Origin: an uncultured Lachnospiraceae bacterium
Lineage (GTDB): Bacteria; Bacillota; Clostridia; Lachnospirales; Lachnospiraceae
Direction: 5' to 3'
Assembly (NCBI GenBank): GCA_937885345.1
Contig: CAKZZH010000139.1
Location: 1-14,437, forward strand
DNA length: 14,437 bases
A program made the translations under genes and the position numbers. Below, in pieces: positions 7,223 through 13,856 of this stretch (positions within the stretch are counted from its first letter, which is position 1; the number at the start of each line of letters is the position of its first letter). The notes below the pieces were generated by a model. The model did not search any database. It was not told where the DNA came from and worked only from the letters and a program-made list of their open reading frames with translations.

Positions 7223-7251
7223 ATTATATCTCATTTCGCATTTTGAAACAA
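7223..7251 (-). promoter_or_regulatory. Promoter of ATPase 1
   Basis: On the minus strand, TTGTTT (7251-7246), 17-bp spacer and a perfect TATAAT (7228-7223). The predicted start (about 7216) leaves a leader of only about 13 nt, with the ribosome site at its very 5' end. One arm of a TTTCGCA inverted repeat lies inside the spacer. Confidence 0.7.
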
Positions 7252-7269
7252 TATTTAATTTTGCGAAAT
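7233..7269. repeat. Inverted repeat ATTTCGCA / TGCGAAAT around the ATPase 1 -35 box
   Basis: Perfect 8-bp arms at 7233-7240 and 7262-7269, 21 bp apart, bracketing the -35 region of the ATPase 1 promoter. The placement fits an operator. The same core occurs as an inverted repeat at the 3' end of the gene (5990-6022). Confidence 0.6.
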
Positions 7270-7270
7270 A

Positions 7271-7305
7271 AGAAAAAGGAAATCCTGCTTTATTTCAAGC
7301 AGGAT
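7271..7305 (-). terminator. Rho-independent terminator upstream of ATPase 1
   Basis: On the minus strand, a perfect 9-bp stem ATCCTGCTT/AAGCAGGAT (7305-7297 with 7290-7282) with a 6-nt loop is followed by TTCCTTTTTCTT. It would end transcripts arriving from ATPase 2 and the small ORF, and insulate the ATPase 1 promoter just downstream. Confidence 0.75.
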
Positions 7306-7406
7306 CTCATACTTATTTTGAGGCGGTTCAAAAGGTATAAACGAGGTATAAAAACAGGGTTGAAAGCGTCTGAAGTGCAGTGTTTATCAGGCTTTCCGGA
7401 AAATAT

Positions 7407-7445
7407 TCAGATGTTGCCCCAGCAGACGAACAATACTCTAATCAT
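7407..7445 (-). pseudogene. Copied 5' end of the LMW phosphatase gene (12 codons, then stop)
   Basis: On the minus strand this reads MIRVLFVCWGNI followed at once by TGA; the intact gene begins MIRILFVCWGNICRS. The DNA copy (7408-7445 against 5858-5895) matches at 35 of 38 positions, and the three changes are two synonymous third-position changes and one Ile-to-Val, which is the pattern of a once-coding sequence. A ribosome site is retained (GAGG, 9 nt upstream), and the 5' flank GAGGTTTATAGAC resembles that of the intact gene. Similarity stops at codon 13. Both copies have the same orientation and enclose ATPase 1. Confidence 0.8.
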
Positions 7446-7490
7446 GTCTATAAACCTCGTAAATACCGCGTCTCTTACACTTTTATACCT

Positions 7491-7520
7491 TGGCATATCC
7501 TGGCATAGTTTGGCATATCT
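7491..7520. repeat. Three tandem 10-bp repeats TGGCATANNN
   Basis: tggcatatcc, tggcatagtt and tggcatatct follow each other without gaps. The 7-bp core is identical in all three, repeating at about one helical turn. This could be a protein-binding array or chance slippage; no gene starts immediately next to it. Confidence 0.6.
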
Positions 7521-7553
7521 TATCCGCCAAAAGGTGCAAAATGAAGTGCAAAT

Positions 7554-7742
7554 CTACAGGACTTGCACCTCGAGTATTCCATTTTCATCGCCGGGTGCAA
7601 AATTATCCTCATCCCACCCATAGAGTGCCCGTTTGTCGTACCAGCGTTTGGCTTTGTTAGGTAAAACCAAGTATGCTATGTTATAGTATTTTGAATCAAC
7701 ACGGCAAATTGATAAGCTGCCAACCTCATAACTCTTTCTCAT
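7554..7742 (-). CDS. Small hypothetical ORF downstream of ATPase 2
   Basis: About 62 residues from the ATG at 7742 (68 if a TTG at 7760 is used, which overlaps the ATPase 2 stop by 14 bp). The product is rich in Tyr, Lys and acidic residues (KYYNIAYLVLPNKAKRWYDKR in the middle, GWDEDNFAPGDENG near the end) and has no signal or membrane segment. I do not recognise it. It follows ATPase 2 by 4 bp on the same strand and is ended by the terminator at 7271-7305, which favours co-transcription. Against it, the ATG has AAGG directly abutting rather than spaced, and a stop lies in frame at 7763-7761. It may be a small accessory gene or the remnant of a longer one. Confidence 0.3.
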   Translation of the reverse strand: MRKSYEVGSLSICRVDSKYYNIAYLVLPNKAKRWYDKRALYGWDEDNFAPGDENGILEVQVL

Positions 7743-7746
7743 CCTT

Positions 7747-9084
7747 TCATAGGTCTTCAATTAAAAATGGCAACATGTATATTGGATATAATTTCAGTAT
7801 TTCACTATTGCCTATATCTTTTTGTGATAACAATATTTCCTTCGAAACATGCTTAGAATACTTTTTCTGAAATTCTGTAATTGATTCATGCTTACCGATT
7901 CCGGATGACTTAACTTCAATCGGAACTATCTTTGTTTTCGAAGCAAGCAAAAAGTCAACCTCATAATAGTGAGAACTGTTTTCTTTCTCCCATGTATGAT
8001 AATAAAGATCTATATCCGATCCGGCAATTATCTGAGCAACTGCATTTTCGTATAAATATCCCAAATCTGCAGGAAGTGAATCGCTCAATAATTTCGTATA
8101 AATATTTTCATCCGCCTTTCCTGATAATCTGAAAATCATGGTAGTAAATAACCCTGTATCAGCCAAATAGAGTTTGAACGTATCATCATCTCTCGTTTGA
8201 GGTAAAGCAACGCTCGGATTAAGGACATTATGGCATGATAATACCGTCTTTGAATCCAGCAGATCATGTAAACGTTCTAAATCTTTATCGATCTTTTTTT
8301 TGCCTGTAGCTGCTGAAATAACATAGCTTCTTTTATCCGTTGCCAACTGCGTTGGAACAGAATCATACATTCTTCCGATCAGTCCGGTATCATCGATCTT
8401 GATGAAATCGTCTTTGTACAAATCTATGATTTCTCTCTTTACTTCATCGATTTCTGTAAAATTCCTGCCTTCCACATAAGCTTCTACAGCCTGAGGCATT
8501 CCACCTACCGCCATATAAATTCTGAAATCCCGCATCAGCTTTCTGTTTAAGGAATTTCCAACCGGCTTCCCAAGCTTATATAAATCCCGCAGTACGCCAT
8601 AGGTATCATTTTCGATGGCCCACATAAATTCTTCATAGTCCATCGGATATATCTGTATTTTCATCTCCTCAGATGGAAGCACTATATCCTTGACATTCTT
8701 TTTTATACTGATCAGAGAACCGGTCTCAATATAGTCATATCTTCCGTCCGCAACCAGGTACTTTATAGCCTGGCGCACTTTAGGCATAAGCTGGATCTCG
8801 TCAAATATAATAACGGATTCTCTTTTATACAACGTTATCCCAGTTGCAGTTTGCAGTCTAAGAAAAAAAATATCCAAATTTGCTATGTCATCGAACACAT
8901 CAAGGACATCCTGCGTTATGTTAGCAAAATCCACTTTTATAAATGACCTATACTCTTGCTTTGCAAATTCTTCGGCAATTGTCGATTTTCCAACACGCCT
9001 GGCCCCTTCCAGAAGCACAGAATACTTTGGTGCCTTTTTTTCTTTCCAATATTTTAGCTTTTCTAAAGCTTTTCTCTTAAACAT
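7747..9084 (-). CDS. AAA ATPase of the AAA_14/DUF4143 type with intact nuclease-like core (ATPase 2)
   Basis: A 445-residue protein. Walker A is G27ARRVGKS34 and Walker B is VIIFDE96 with D95; IETGSLIS (119-126) is the sensor strand, and MYPMDYEEF-like residues (IYPMDYEEF, 145-153) precede the lid. The C-terminal DUF4143 part (about 210-445) contains YLADTGLF (306-313), YENAVAQ (345-351), then D377 in EVDFLL and IE390VK392SSG. This is a complete D...ExK arrangement as in PD-(D/E)xK nucleases, unlike ATPase 1. The start at 9084 has GAGG 7 nt upstream and its own strong promoter, overlaid with four direct repeats. Similarity to ATPase 1 is limited to motifs, so it is not a recent duplicate. The family's role is not settled; proposals would include nucleic-acid-directed activity. 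Its position directly after a Wadjet operon makes a defence or island-maintenance role worth considering, as inference. Confidence 0.9.
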   Translation of the reverse strand: MFKRKALEKLKYWKEKKAPKYSVLLEGARRVGKSTIAEEFAKQEYRSFIKVDFANITQDVLDVFDDIANLDIFFLRLQTATGITLYKRESVIIFDEIQLMPKVRQAIKYLVADGRYDYIETGSLISIKKNVKDIVLPSEEMKIQIYPMDYEEFMWAIENDTYGVLRDLYKLGKPVGNSLNRKLMRDFRIYMAVGGMPQAVEAYVEGRNFTEIDEVKREIIDLYKDDFIKIDDTGLIGRMYDSVPTQLATDKRSYVISAATGKKKIDKDLERLHDLLDSKTVLSCHNVLNPSVALPQTRDDDTFKLYLADTGLFTTMIFRLSGKADENIYTKLLSDSLPADLGYLYENAVAQIIAGSDIDLYYHTWEKENSSHYYEVDFLLASKTKIVPIEVKSSGIGKHESITEFQKKYSKHVSKEILLSQKDIGNSEILKLYPIYMLPFLIEDL

Positions 9085-9107
9085 ACTATTTCCTCAAAAC
9101 AACATAG

Positions 9108-9218
9108 TTCCATTTCTTCAAACTTATAAATGGATTATAGTACCATTTCTTCAATATTTCAAGGGCATTATTCCGTTTCTTCAAGATTCATTTCTACTTT
9201 TAGTACCGTTTCTTCCAA
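9108..9218 (-). repeat. Four direct repeats over the ATPase 2 promoter
   Basis: Units on the plus strand start at 9108, 9141, 9171 and 9204 (ttccatttcttcaa, taccatttcttcaa, ttccgtttcttcaa, taccgtttcttccaa). On the coding strand the consensus is TTGAAGAAAYGGWA. Spacing is 33, 30 and 33 bp, about three helical turns, so all units face the same side of the DNA. One unit lies within the promoter spacer, one in the leader, and two upstream of the -35 box. Confidence 0.8.
9134..9162 (-). promoter_or_regulatory. Promoter of ATPase 2
   Basis: On the minus strand, TTGAAA (9162-9157), 17-bp spacer and perfect TATAAT (9139-9134). The start should be near 9127, giving a leader of about 42 nt before the ATG at 9084. 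Confidence 0.8.
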
Positions 9219-9249
9219 ATCACTGCCAAAAAAAACCACATATTTTAAG

Positions 9250-9281
9250 CAAGCGAAAAGTGACGCCAAAACGACGTCACT
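9250..9281 (-). terminator. Terminator after the Wadjet operon
   Basis: On the minus strand, AGTGACGTC-GTTTT-GGCGTCACT forms a 9-bp stem with one G-U pair (9281-9259), followed by TTTCGCTT. A further run of eight T lies downstream near 9236-9228. It should separate jetD from ATPase 2. Confidence 0.6.
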
Positions 9282-9312
9282 CTTCTAAACACTTGACGTC
9301 AAAATGACGTCA
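9261..9312. repeat. Tandem TGACGTCA hairpin repeat
   Basis: Two 19-bp units 33 bp apart, 9261-9279 (TGACGCCAAAACGACGTCA) and 9294-9312 (TGACGTCAAAATGACGTCA), differ at 2 positions. Each consists of two TGACGTCA-like palindromes around an A-tract and can fold as a hairpin with an ATTTT-type loop. The second begins right after the jetD stop. Confidence 0.75.
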
Positions 9313-9313
9313 T

Positions 9314-10534
9314 CTACATCTTATTATTCTCAACCAGTCCCACAGCCTTGATTGATTCCTGTTCAACCTTGCAATTATATTCCAGCATGTACTCTAAAAC
9401 ATCCTTATATGCTGAAAGCTGTCCATCCTTTTTTGAATCAATCATCTTTCTGTCCCGGGCTGTTAAGGTCTTATATAATCCTGCACGATAAAACCGCTCT
9501 ATTGTCTCGACATCCATCAGCAAAGGTTTAAAAGGAATCTGAGTCTTTGAAATCAGATTCTCTAAAATCAGGAATCCATATACATCAAGATCGCCTTCGT
9601 GATAGTATTCCTTATCACCGTTGTTTTCATATATCAATTCAAGGAGTCTCTGCTTGGAAGTATTATGATAACCTCCCAGATAGATATATACCGCATCCAA
9701 TTCATCGCAATCGTGATATGTTGTGAGATTCTCAACAGTTATCACATTATCCGCCTTTACTGATATCTTATGAATTCCAGCAAGCGATCCATTGGATAAA
9801 GCTATACCACCGGGCATCTCTGATAATTCGATCACCGACTCAGCAAAACAAATCCTCGCGTTTCCCTTGATAAGTACATACGTCGGATTCTCATAGAGGT
9901 TGTAATATCCAAGAATACCATCCTTTTCTACTACATCATCCGTGTAATCAAACAAAATGCTTTCGATTGTTGATCTATACTCTCTTTGAAATCTCTTCGA
10001 ATCCTTGAATAATGCCGTTGAGAAGTTACGTATGTATGTCTCCGACGTAAGTTTGGTCACAGCCTCAAGCACCTGTAATACTTCCCCAACGCGTCTCGCA
10101 TCATATCCCAGATCATAAGGGAGTTTCTTATATCCCTTAATTTGCTCGCAAAAATCGCTCACAATCCTTCCAATCAGAAGGCTTTCCGTGCAATCCGCCT
10201 TCTCTAAAACACTCAAAACCATTTTGCACTGATCCGGTATGCTTGTTCTTTTTAGCAGCGCATAGCAGTCATCAACCCTTGCAATATTAAGCTTGATCTT
10301 TGAATACCGGCCAGTCTGATCCTTTTCAGCAATGATCAAACCGGCTGTAATGTTTTTTTCTATCGCAGTGTTGATATCTCTATACTTCTCGTTATCATAC
10401 CGATCCTTGTAAATCGGATATTCCTTTGAAACCTCAAACTGTATAGACCGCAATTCCTCTGGTCTTTTGGCATATCCGTTTCTTCGTTCATAGATATCCA
10501 GCAACCGGCTTATAATGTCTTTACTGTACTCCAT
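9314..10534 (-). CDS. jetD: Wadjet defence protein JetD (Toprim-fold nuclease, DUF2220-like)
   Basis: A 406-residue protein. JetD is the nuclease subunit of Wadjet, which cuts circular DNA such as plasmids after the JetABC motor has extruded it. The N-terminal half is helical with winged-helix-like segments. The C-terminal half shows the Toprim pattern: VITVE268NLTTYHD with the conserved Glu, GGYHN at 287-291, and EGD315LD317VYGFLILENL with the metal-binding Asp pair. These correspond to the VEN...GG..N...GDIDTHGF pattern of DUF2220. Start choice: the frame is open to 10588, but the ATG at 10534 has AAGGA 9 nt upstream and overlaps jetC by only 14 bp. It is the last gene of the operon, followed by hairpins. 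All expected active-site residues are present, so it should be functional. Confidence 0.9.
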   Translation of the reverse strand: MEYSKDIISRLLDIYERRNGYAKRPEELRSIQFEVSKEYPIYKDRYDNEKYRDINTAIEKNITAGLIIAEKDQTGRYSKIKLNIARVDDCYALLKRTSIPDQCKMVLSVLEKADCTESLLIGRIVSDFCEQIKGYKKLPYDLGYDARRVGEVLQVLEAVTKLTSETYIRNFSTALFKDSKRFQREYRSTIESILFDYTDDVVEKDGILGYYNLYENPTYVLIKGNARICFAESVIELSEMPGGIALSNGSLAGIHKISVKADNVITVENLTTYHDCDELDAVYIYLGGYHNTSKQRLLELIYENNGDKEYYHEGDLDVYGFLILENLISKTQIPFKPLLMDVETIERFYRAGLYKTLTARDRKMIDSKKDGQLSAYKDVLEYMLEYNCKVEQESIKAVGLVENNKM

Positions 10535-13500
10535 TTGCACCAGTCCTTTCGAAGACACCAATCGCATTTCTATTTCCAGACTTAACAATCGAGTATGTTA
10601 TATCGCAATAAGGCAGAATCGCAGTAGCCTTTTCCGCTGTCGCAATGAGAACGAGCTGAAGATTCAATGTTTTAAACATGTTCATCATTGGCTCAATACG
10701 GTCACTGGTCATATTATTGAACGCCTCATCAAGCAAAACGAGCTTGATACATCCGTCCGGATTCTGTTCGTAAATCTGAAGAAGCGACGCACAGATAGCA
10801 ACATAGAAAGGTGCCTGGTTCTCTCCTCCACTTCCTTCTCCACTTACCTTGGACAGCGGAACCTCTATTCCGGTAACACTGTTTTTCACAATGATGTCAT
10901 AGTCAAGATATGTTCTGTAATCAACATACATTCCCATACTCTTGGCACCGGTTTTATTGCCGGAAAGGTTCTCTTTTGCATGTTCTTCCACGTCAATCAT
11001 GATGCGACTCATGAAATCTTCAATCTGACTTTCAAATACTTCGGATCTGTTGGTCTCAGCAAGATACATCATTATCTCGTTATCCTGGTCGATCTGCTGA
11101 TTATCCTTATCCATTATGATGTCATAGAACATTCGCAGTTCTTTATCCTTGCTTCGATCAATACCGAATCGGTAGCTTTCCTCGCCATATCTGAGGTTCT
11201 CCATAACACGATTGATCTGCTTGAATTGCTGCCTTGCACGCAAGATATCATCCTTCATGCGGAACAGAACTTCCTTACGGAATCGGTCCTTACAACGGAT
11301 CTGTGCCTGCACCAGTTCCGCTTTATGTCGTTCCAGCTCAATATTTTTAAGTGCAAGGTACTCCTGCTGGTATCTCGCAGCACCACCAATCCCTTCAGGA
11401 AAATCACATGTGTAAGTAGCCGTATACTTATTCTGCAAGGGAATAAGATACTGATTCAGGTAATTGTTCAAAGCGATACTCTGCTGATTTGCGGTACTTC
11501 TGAAGATACGCGAAATATCGGTCGCTTTCCTCGTCTTACGCTCATCCGCATATTTCTTCATCACTTCGCCGGAATACTCTTCCGCGCCATCGAGTTGTCT
11601 CTCATATTCCGCTCTAACTCCATCGAGCAATCCAGCAAGTTCCTCATTGCGTTTACTGAGTTTTTTGATATCGGCCTCAAGATTTTGCTTCTTAGCCTTT
11701 TCAGAAGTCACCTCATCATTAATCTTTCTCTGATTTTCTTCGCATTCGCTGACATGATCAAACATCGCACGAAGAATAGGATTCTTTGTTAATTCTTCTA
11801 TGCGTTCTTCCGTTTTTTCGATATCAAGCTGAATTCCAATTGCCTTCTCTCTTGACTCGGAATATTCCTCCATCTGTTCGAATTTGTTCCCGGAAGTGAA
11901 CTTGTCATACGAAGAGGAGATATCATCAAAGACCTTCTTTTGCTCTTTGATAGCATCCAGCTCTTGCTGTCTGGAAGCCAACTCTGTTTTAGTTTTGTCT
12001 AATCTCTTTTGGATAGCATCAACACCAATATAGTGCTCTTGCTTAGACATCCTCTGTAAGGTGAAATTCTGAAATCTCAGGCGATCCCTTGTTACACTCT
12101 TCTTATGATTTTCAAGGTCATCTGCACTTTCGCAGCATACAACTCCGTGCATGACAAAGTCGACGTAGCGCTTAGCGTGAACGTTCTCCGACTCGACCGT
12201 ATCGCTAAGATATCTGAAACCTTCTTCTTTATGGTTGTTGCCACTTAGCTTTCGAGTATCGACAAGACCTATCCCCTTAACACTATCTCCTAAAGAAATA
12301 AAAACCTTCTTTGCTAAAAGGTAATTCTCAGGAGCAACAATAATGTTAAATCTTTGAGTATTCAAATAGCTCTCAACCGCATCTTGCCAGCTGTCATCAT
12401 TCATATAAAGCCATTCACACAGAAGTCTCGCATCCTCAACTTTATTCTCAGCCCGGAGTGCTTCATTAATCCGGTCTCTGACCAAAAGCGCTTCCTTCGA
12501 ATAGGGCATCTTTCCGGACGACAATTCTGCAATCAGGCTTTCAAGTTCTGCAATGGTTGTTTCCAATTCCCTGATATGGGTTCTGAAATCAGCATCCTTG
12601 TCTTTAATAGTCTCGCGAATAGCATTCAAGGCACTTCTTGCTACCCTTATCTCTGATAAATGCTCTTCTTCTGTAGTCTCCACATCTTCAAGAATCTTTT
12701 CATCCCATTCACATACAATGCCAGACCTAGACAGTTTCTTTCCGAGTGCTTTCAACTCAGACAGTAATGTCTCATAGATAGCCGCTTGTTTGCAGTACGT
12801 TTCGTAAGATGATTTCCTACTTTCGTTTTCTTTTTGTAAAGCAGTTAACTCCTTATTGTCTTCATCATCTTCGGCAGCCTTCTTTGCCTGATACAAAAGT
12901 TCCGCCGCTTCCTTTTCCTTCTGAGATAACTCTGCTATTTTTCGCTCAAGTACCTCAATGCTCGACTTGTACTGTTCAATAAGCTGTCGATTATCTTGCT
13001 GTTCCTCCTCATTGCCCTGGTACTCAGCATATGCGACCAATAACTCATTAACCTTTACTTTGGCAAATCTCTCTTTTGCCTCTATAATTCTCTCATTAAT
13101 CTGTTCAAGAAGTTTTTCGCGCTCCTGAGCTTCTTGAAGTATTTCCTGAAGGCGCTCTAACTCCTGCATATCCTTTTGCAGAAATTCAATATTGACCTCT
13201 GGTTCCGGAAGTATGTATGTATATATAAATTCACGGATATCCTTGATATCTTCGAGGCTCGTTCCCATGTGGAACACTTCGTTAAATTTCTTTCCTATGG
13301 GCGATTCAGAATCACCTATCCCTAGGATCCTGCAGATACGTTTTCTGGCATCTGTCTGATTAGACGCTCTGTCCATACCCTTGTTATCAAGCTTAAAAGC
13401 ATCCCTGGATGTAGGTCTCTTGCCTTCTTTTACAGTCGTAAAGAACGGAATATCCTCAAGACTATATCCCGGCTTAGTTATATACCAGTCCTGGGTTACG

Positions 13501-13856
13501 CCTTTGAGATCCTGCTTCGGAGTTTCTGACTCAACACGTACGATGATCACGAATGTCTTGCTTATCGCTTCATCCTTAAATTCGACACCAATATATGAAA
13601 CCGTGTGTCCAGGGCGCAGATAACTGTCCTCTGCTCTCTGTTTCTGATGAACAGAGCCCAGAAGTGTTCTTCCGCTCTTCTTATTACCTGCGGTATTAAA
13701 ATCTTTATTAGTAGTAAGGCAATAACGGATAGCATCCATGATTGTTGTCTTACCTACGGCATTTACTCCGAGAAGATAAGTTATATTCTTAAAATCTATC
13801 GTATCGTCCTGAAAATTGTGCCAGTTGATCAGACGGAGTCTTGTCATTTTAATCAT
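10521..13856 (-). CDS. jetC: Wadjet defence protein JetC (SMC/MukB-like ATPase)
   Basis: A 1111-residue SMC-like protein and the DNA-extruding motor of Wadjet. The N-terminal head has LRLINWHNFQDDTIDF and Walker A G30VNAVGKT37. Two long coiled-coil arms (roughly 220-470 and 620-800, rich in Glu, Lys, Leu and Ala) flank a central hinge-like region. The C-terminal head has the signature motif S1005GEGSGGENQAPFY and Walker B LVLLD1043E1044AF, then VLIATAEKA. The SGGENQAPFY form is typical of Wadjet and MukB-like ATPases rather than chromosomal SMC. Length is normal for JetC, and no frameshift is seen. The start overlaps the jetB stop by 8 bp (ATGATTAA), with GAGGAGG 9 nt upstream; a second ATG three codons on (M4) is an alternative start. 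It works as a dimer with JetA (kleisin-like) and JetB. Confidence 0.95.
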   Translation of the reverse strand: MIKMTRLRLINWHNFQDDTIDFKNITYLLGVNAVGKTTIMDAIRYCLTTNKDFNTAGNKKSGRTLLGSVHQKQRAEDSYLRPGHTVSYIGVEFKDEAISKTFVIIVRVESETPKQDLKGVTQDWYITKPGYSLEDIPFFTTVKEGKRPTSRDAFKLDNKGMDRASNQTDARKRICRILGIGDSESPIGKKFNEVFHMGTSLEDIKDIREFIYTYILPEPEVNIEFLQKDMQELERLQEILQEAQEREKLLEQINERIIEAKERFAKVKVNELLVAYAEYQGNEEEQQDNRQLIEQYKSSIEVLERKIAELSQKEKEAAELLYQAKKAAEDDEDNKELTALQKENESRKSSYETYCKQAAIYETLLSELKALGKKLSRSGIVCEWDEKILEDVETTEEEHLSEIRVARSALNAIRETIKDKDADFRTHIRELETTIAELESLIAELSSGKMPYSKEALLVRDRINEALRAENKVEDARLLCEWLYMNDDSWQDAVESYLNTQRFNIIVAPENYLLAKKVFISLGDSVKGIGLVDTRKLSGNNHKEEGFRYLSDTVESENVHAKRYVDFVMHGVVCCESADDLENHKKSVTRDRLRFQNFTLQRMSKQEHYIGVDAIQKRLDKTKTELASRQQELDAIKEQKKVFDDISSSYDKFTSGNKFEQMEEYSESREKAIGIQLDIEKTEERIEELTKNPILRAMFDHVSECEENQRKINDEVTSEKAKKQNLEADIKKLSKRNEELAGLLDGVRAEYERQLDGAEEYSGEVMKKYADERKTRKATDISRIFRSTANQQSIALNNYLNQYLIPLQNKYTATYTCDFPEGIGGAARYQQEYLALKNIELERHKAELVQAQIRCKDRFRKEVLFRMKDDILRARQQFKQINRVMENLRYGEESYRFGIDRSKDKELRMFYDIIMDKDNQQIDQDNEIMMYLAETNRSEVFESQIEDFMSRIMIDVEEHAKENLSGNKTGAKSMGMYVDYRTYLDYDIIVKNSVTGIEVPLSKVSGEGSGGENQAPFYVAICASLLQIYEQNPDGCIKLVLLDEAFNNMTSDRIEPMMNMFKTLNLQLVLIATAEKATAILPYCDITYSIVKSGNRNAIGVFERTGANGVQ

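Larger units (their letters stand above)
7306..7553. other. Non-coding accessory spacer between the two ATPase units
   Basis: No complete gene is supported here. The stretch holds a copied 5' end of the phosphatase gene (7407-7445), three tandem 10-bp TGGCATA repeats (7491-7520), an AGGTATAAA direct repeat near 7334-7356, and the left arm of an AGGTGCAA/TTGCACCT inverted repeat (7532-7539 with 7563-7570). It reads as a scar-rich region rather than a designed regulatory unit. Confidence 0.6.

Noticed and set aside
7243..7623. 126-codon plus-strand frame between the ATPases
   Set aside because: It runs through a terminator, the copied phosphatase 5' end and tandem repeats, so it has no coding character.
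9108..9218. Short CRISPR array
   Set aside because: Units are only about 14-15 bp with about 16-19 bp between them, they vary in sequence, and they sit on a promoter; no cas genes are present.
8885..9307. 140-codon plus-strand frame with a repeated VPFLQ peptide
   Set aside because: The peptide repeat is only the DNA repeat of the ATPase 2 promoter read on the other strand.
10535..10588. Longer N-terminus for JetD
   Set aside because: It would overlap jetC by 68 bp; the ATG at 10534 has AAGGA at good distance and a 14-bp overlap that fits the other gene junctions.
10515..11792. 425-codon open frame on the plus strand
   Set aside because: It is antisense to jetC, which carries clear SMC motifs; the translated product resembles no family and has no ribosome site I can support.
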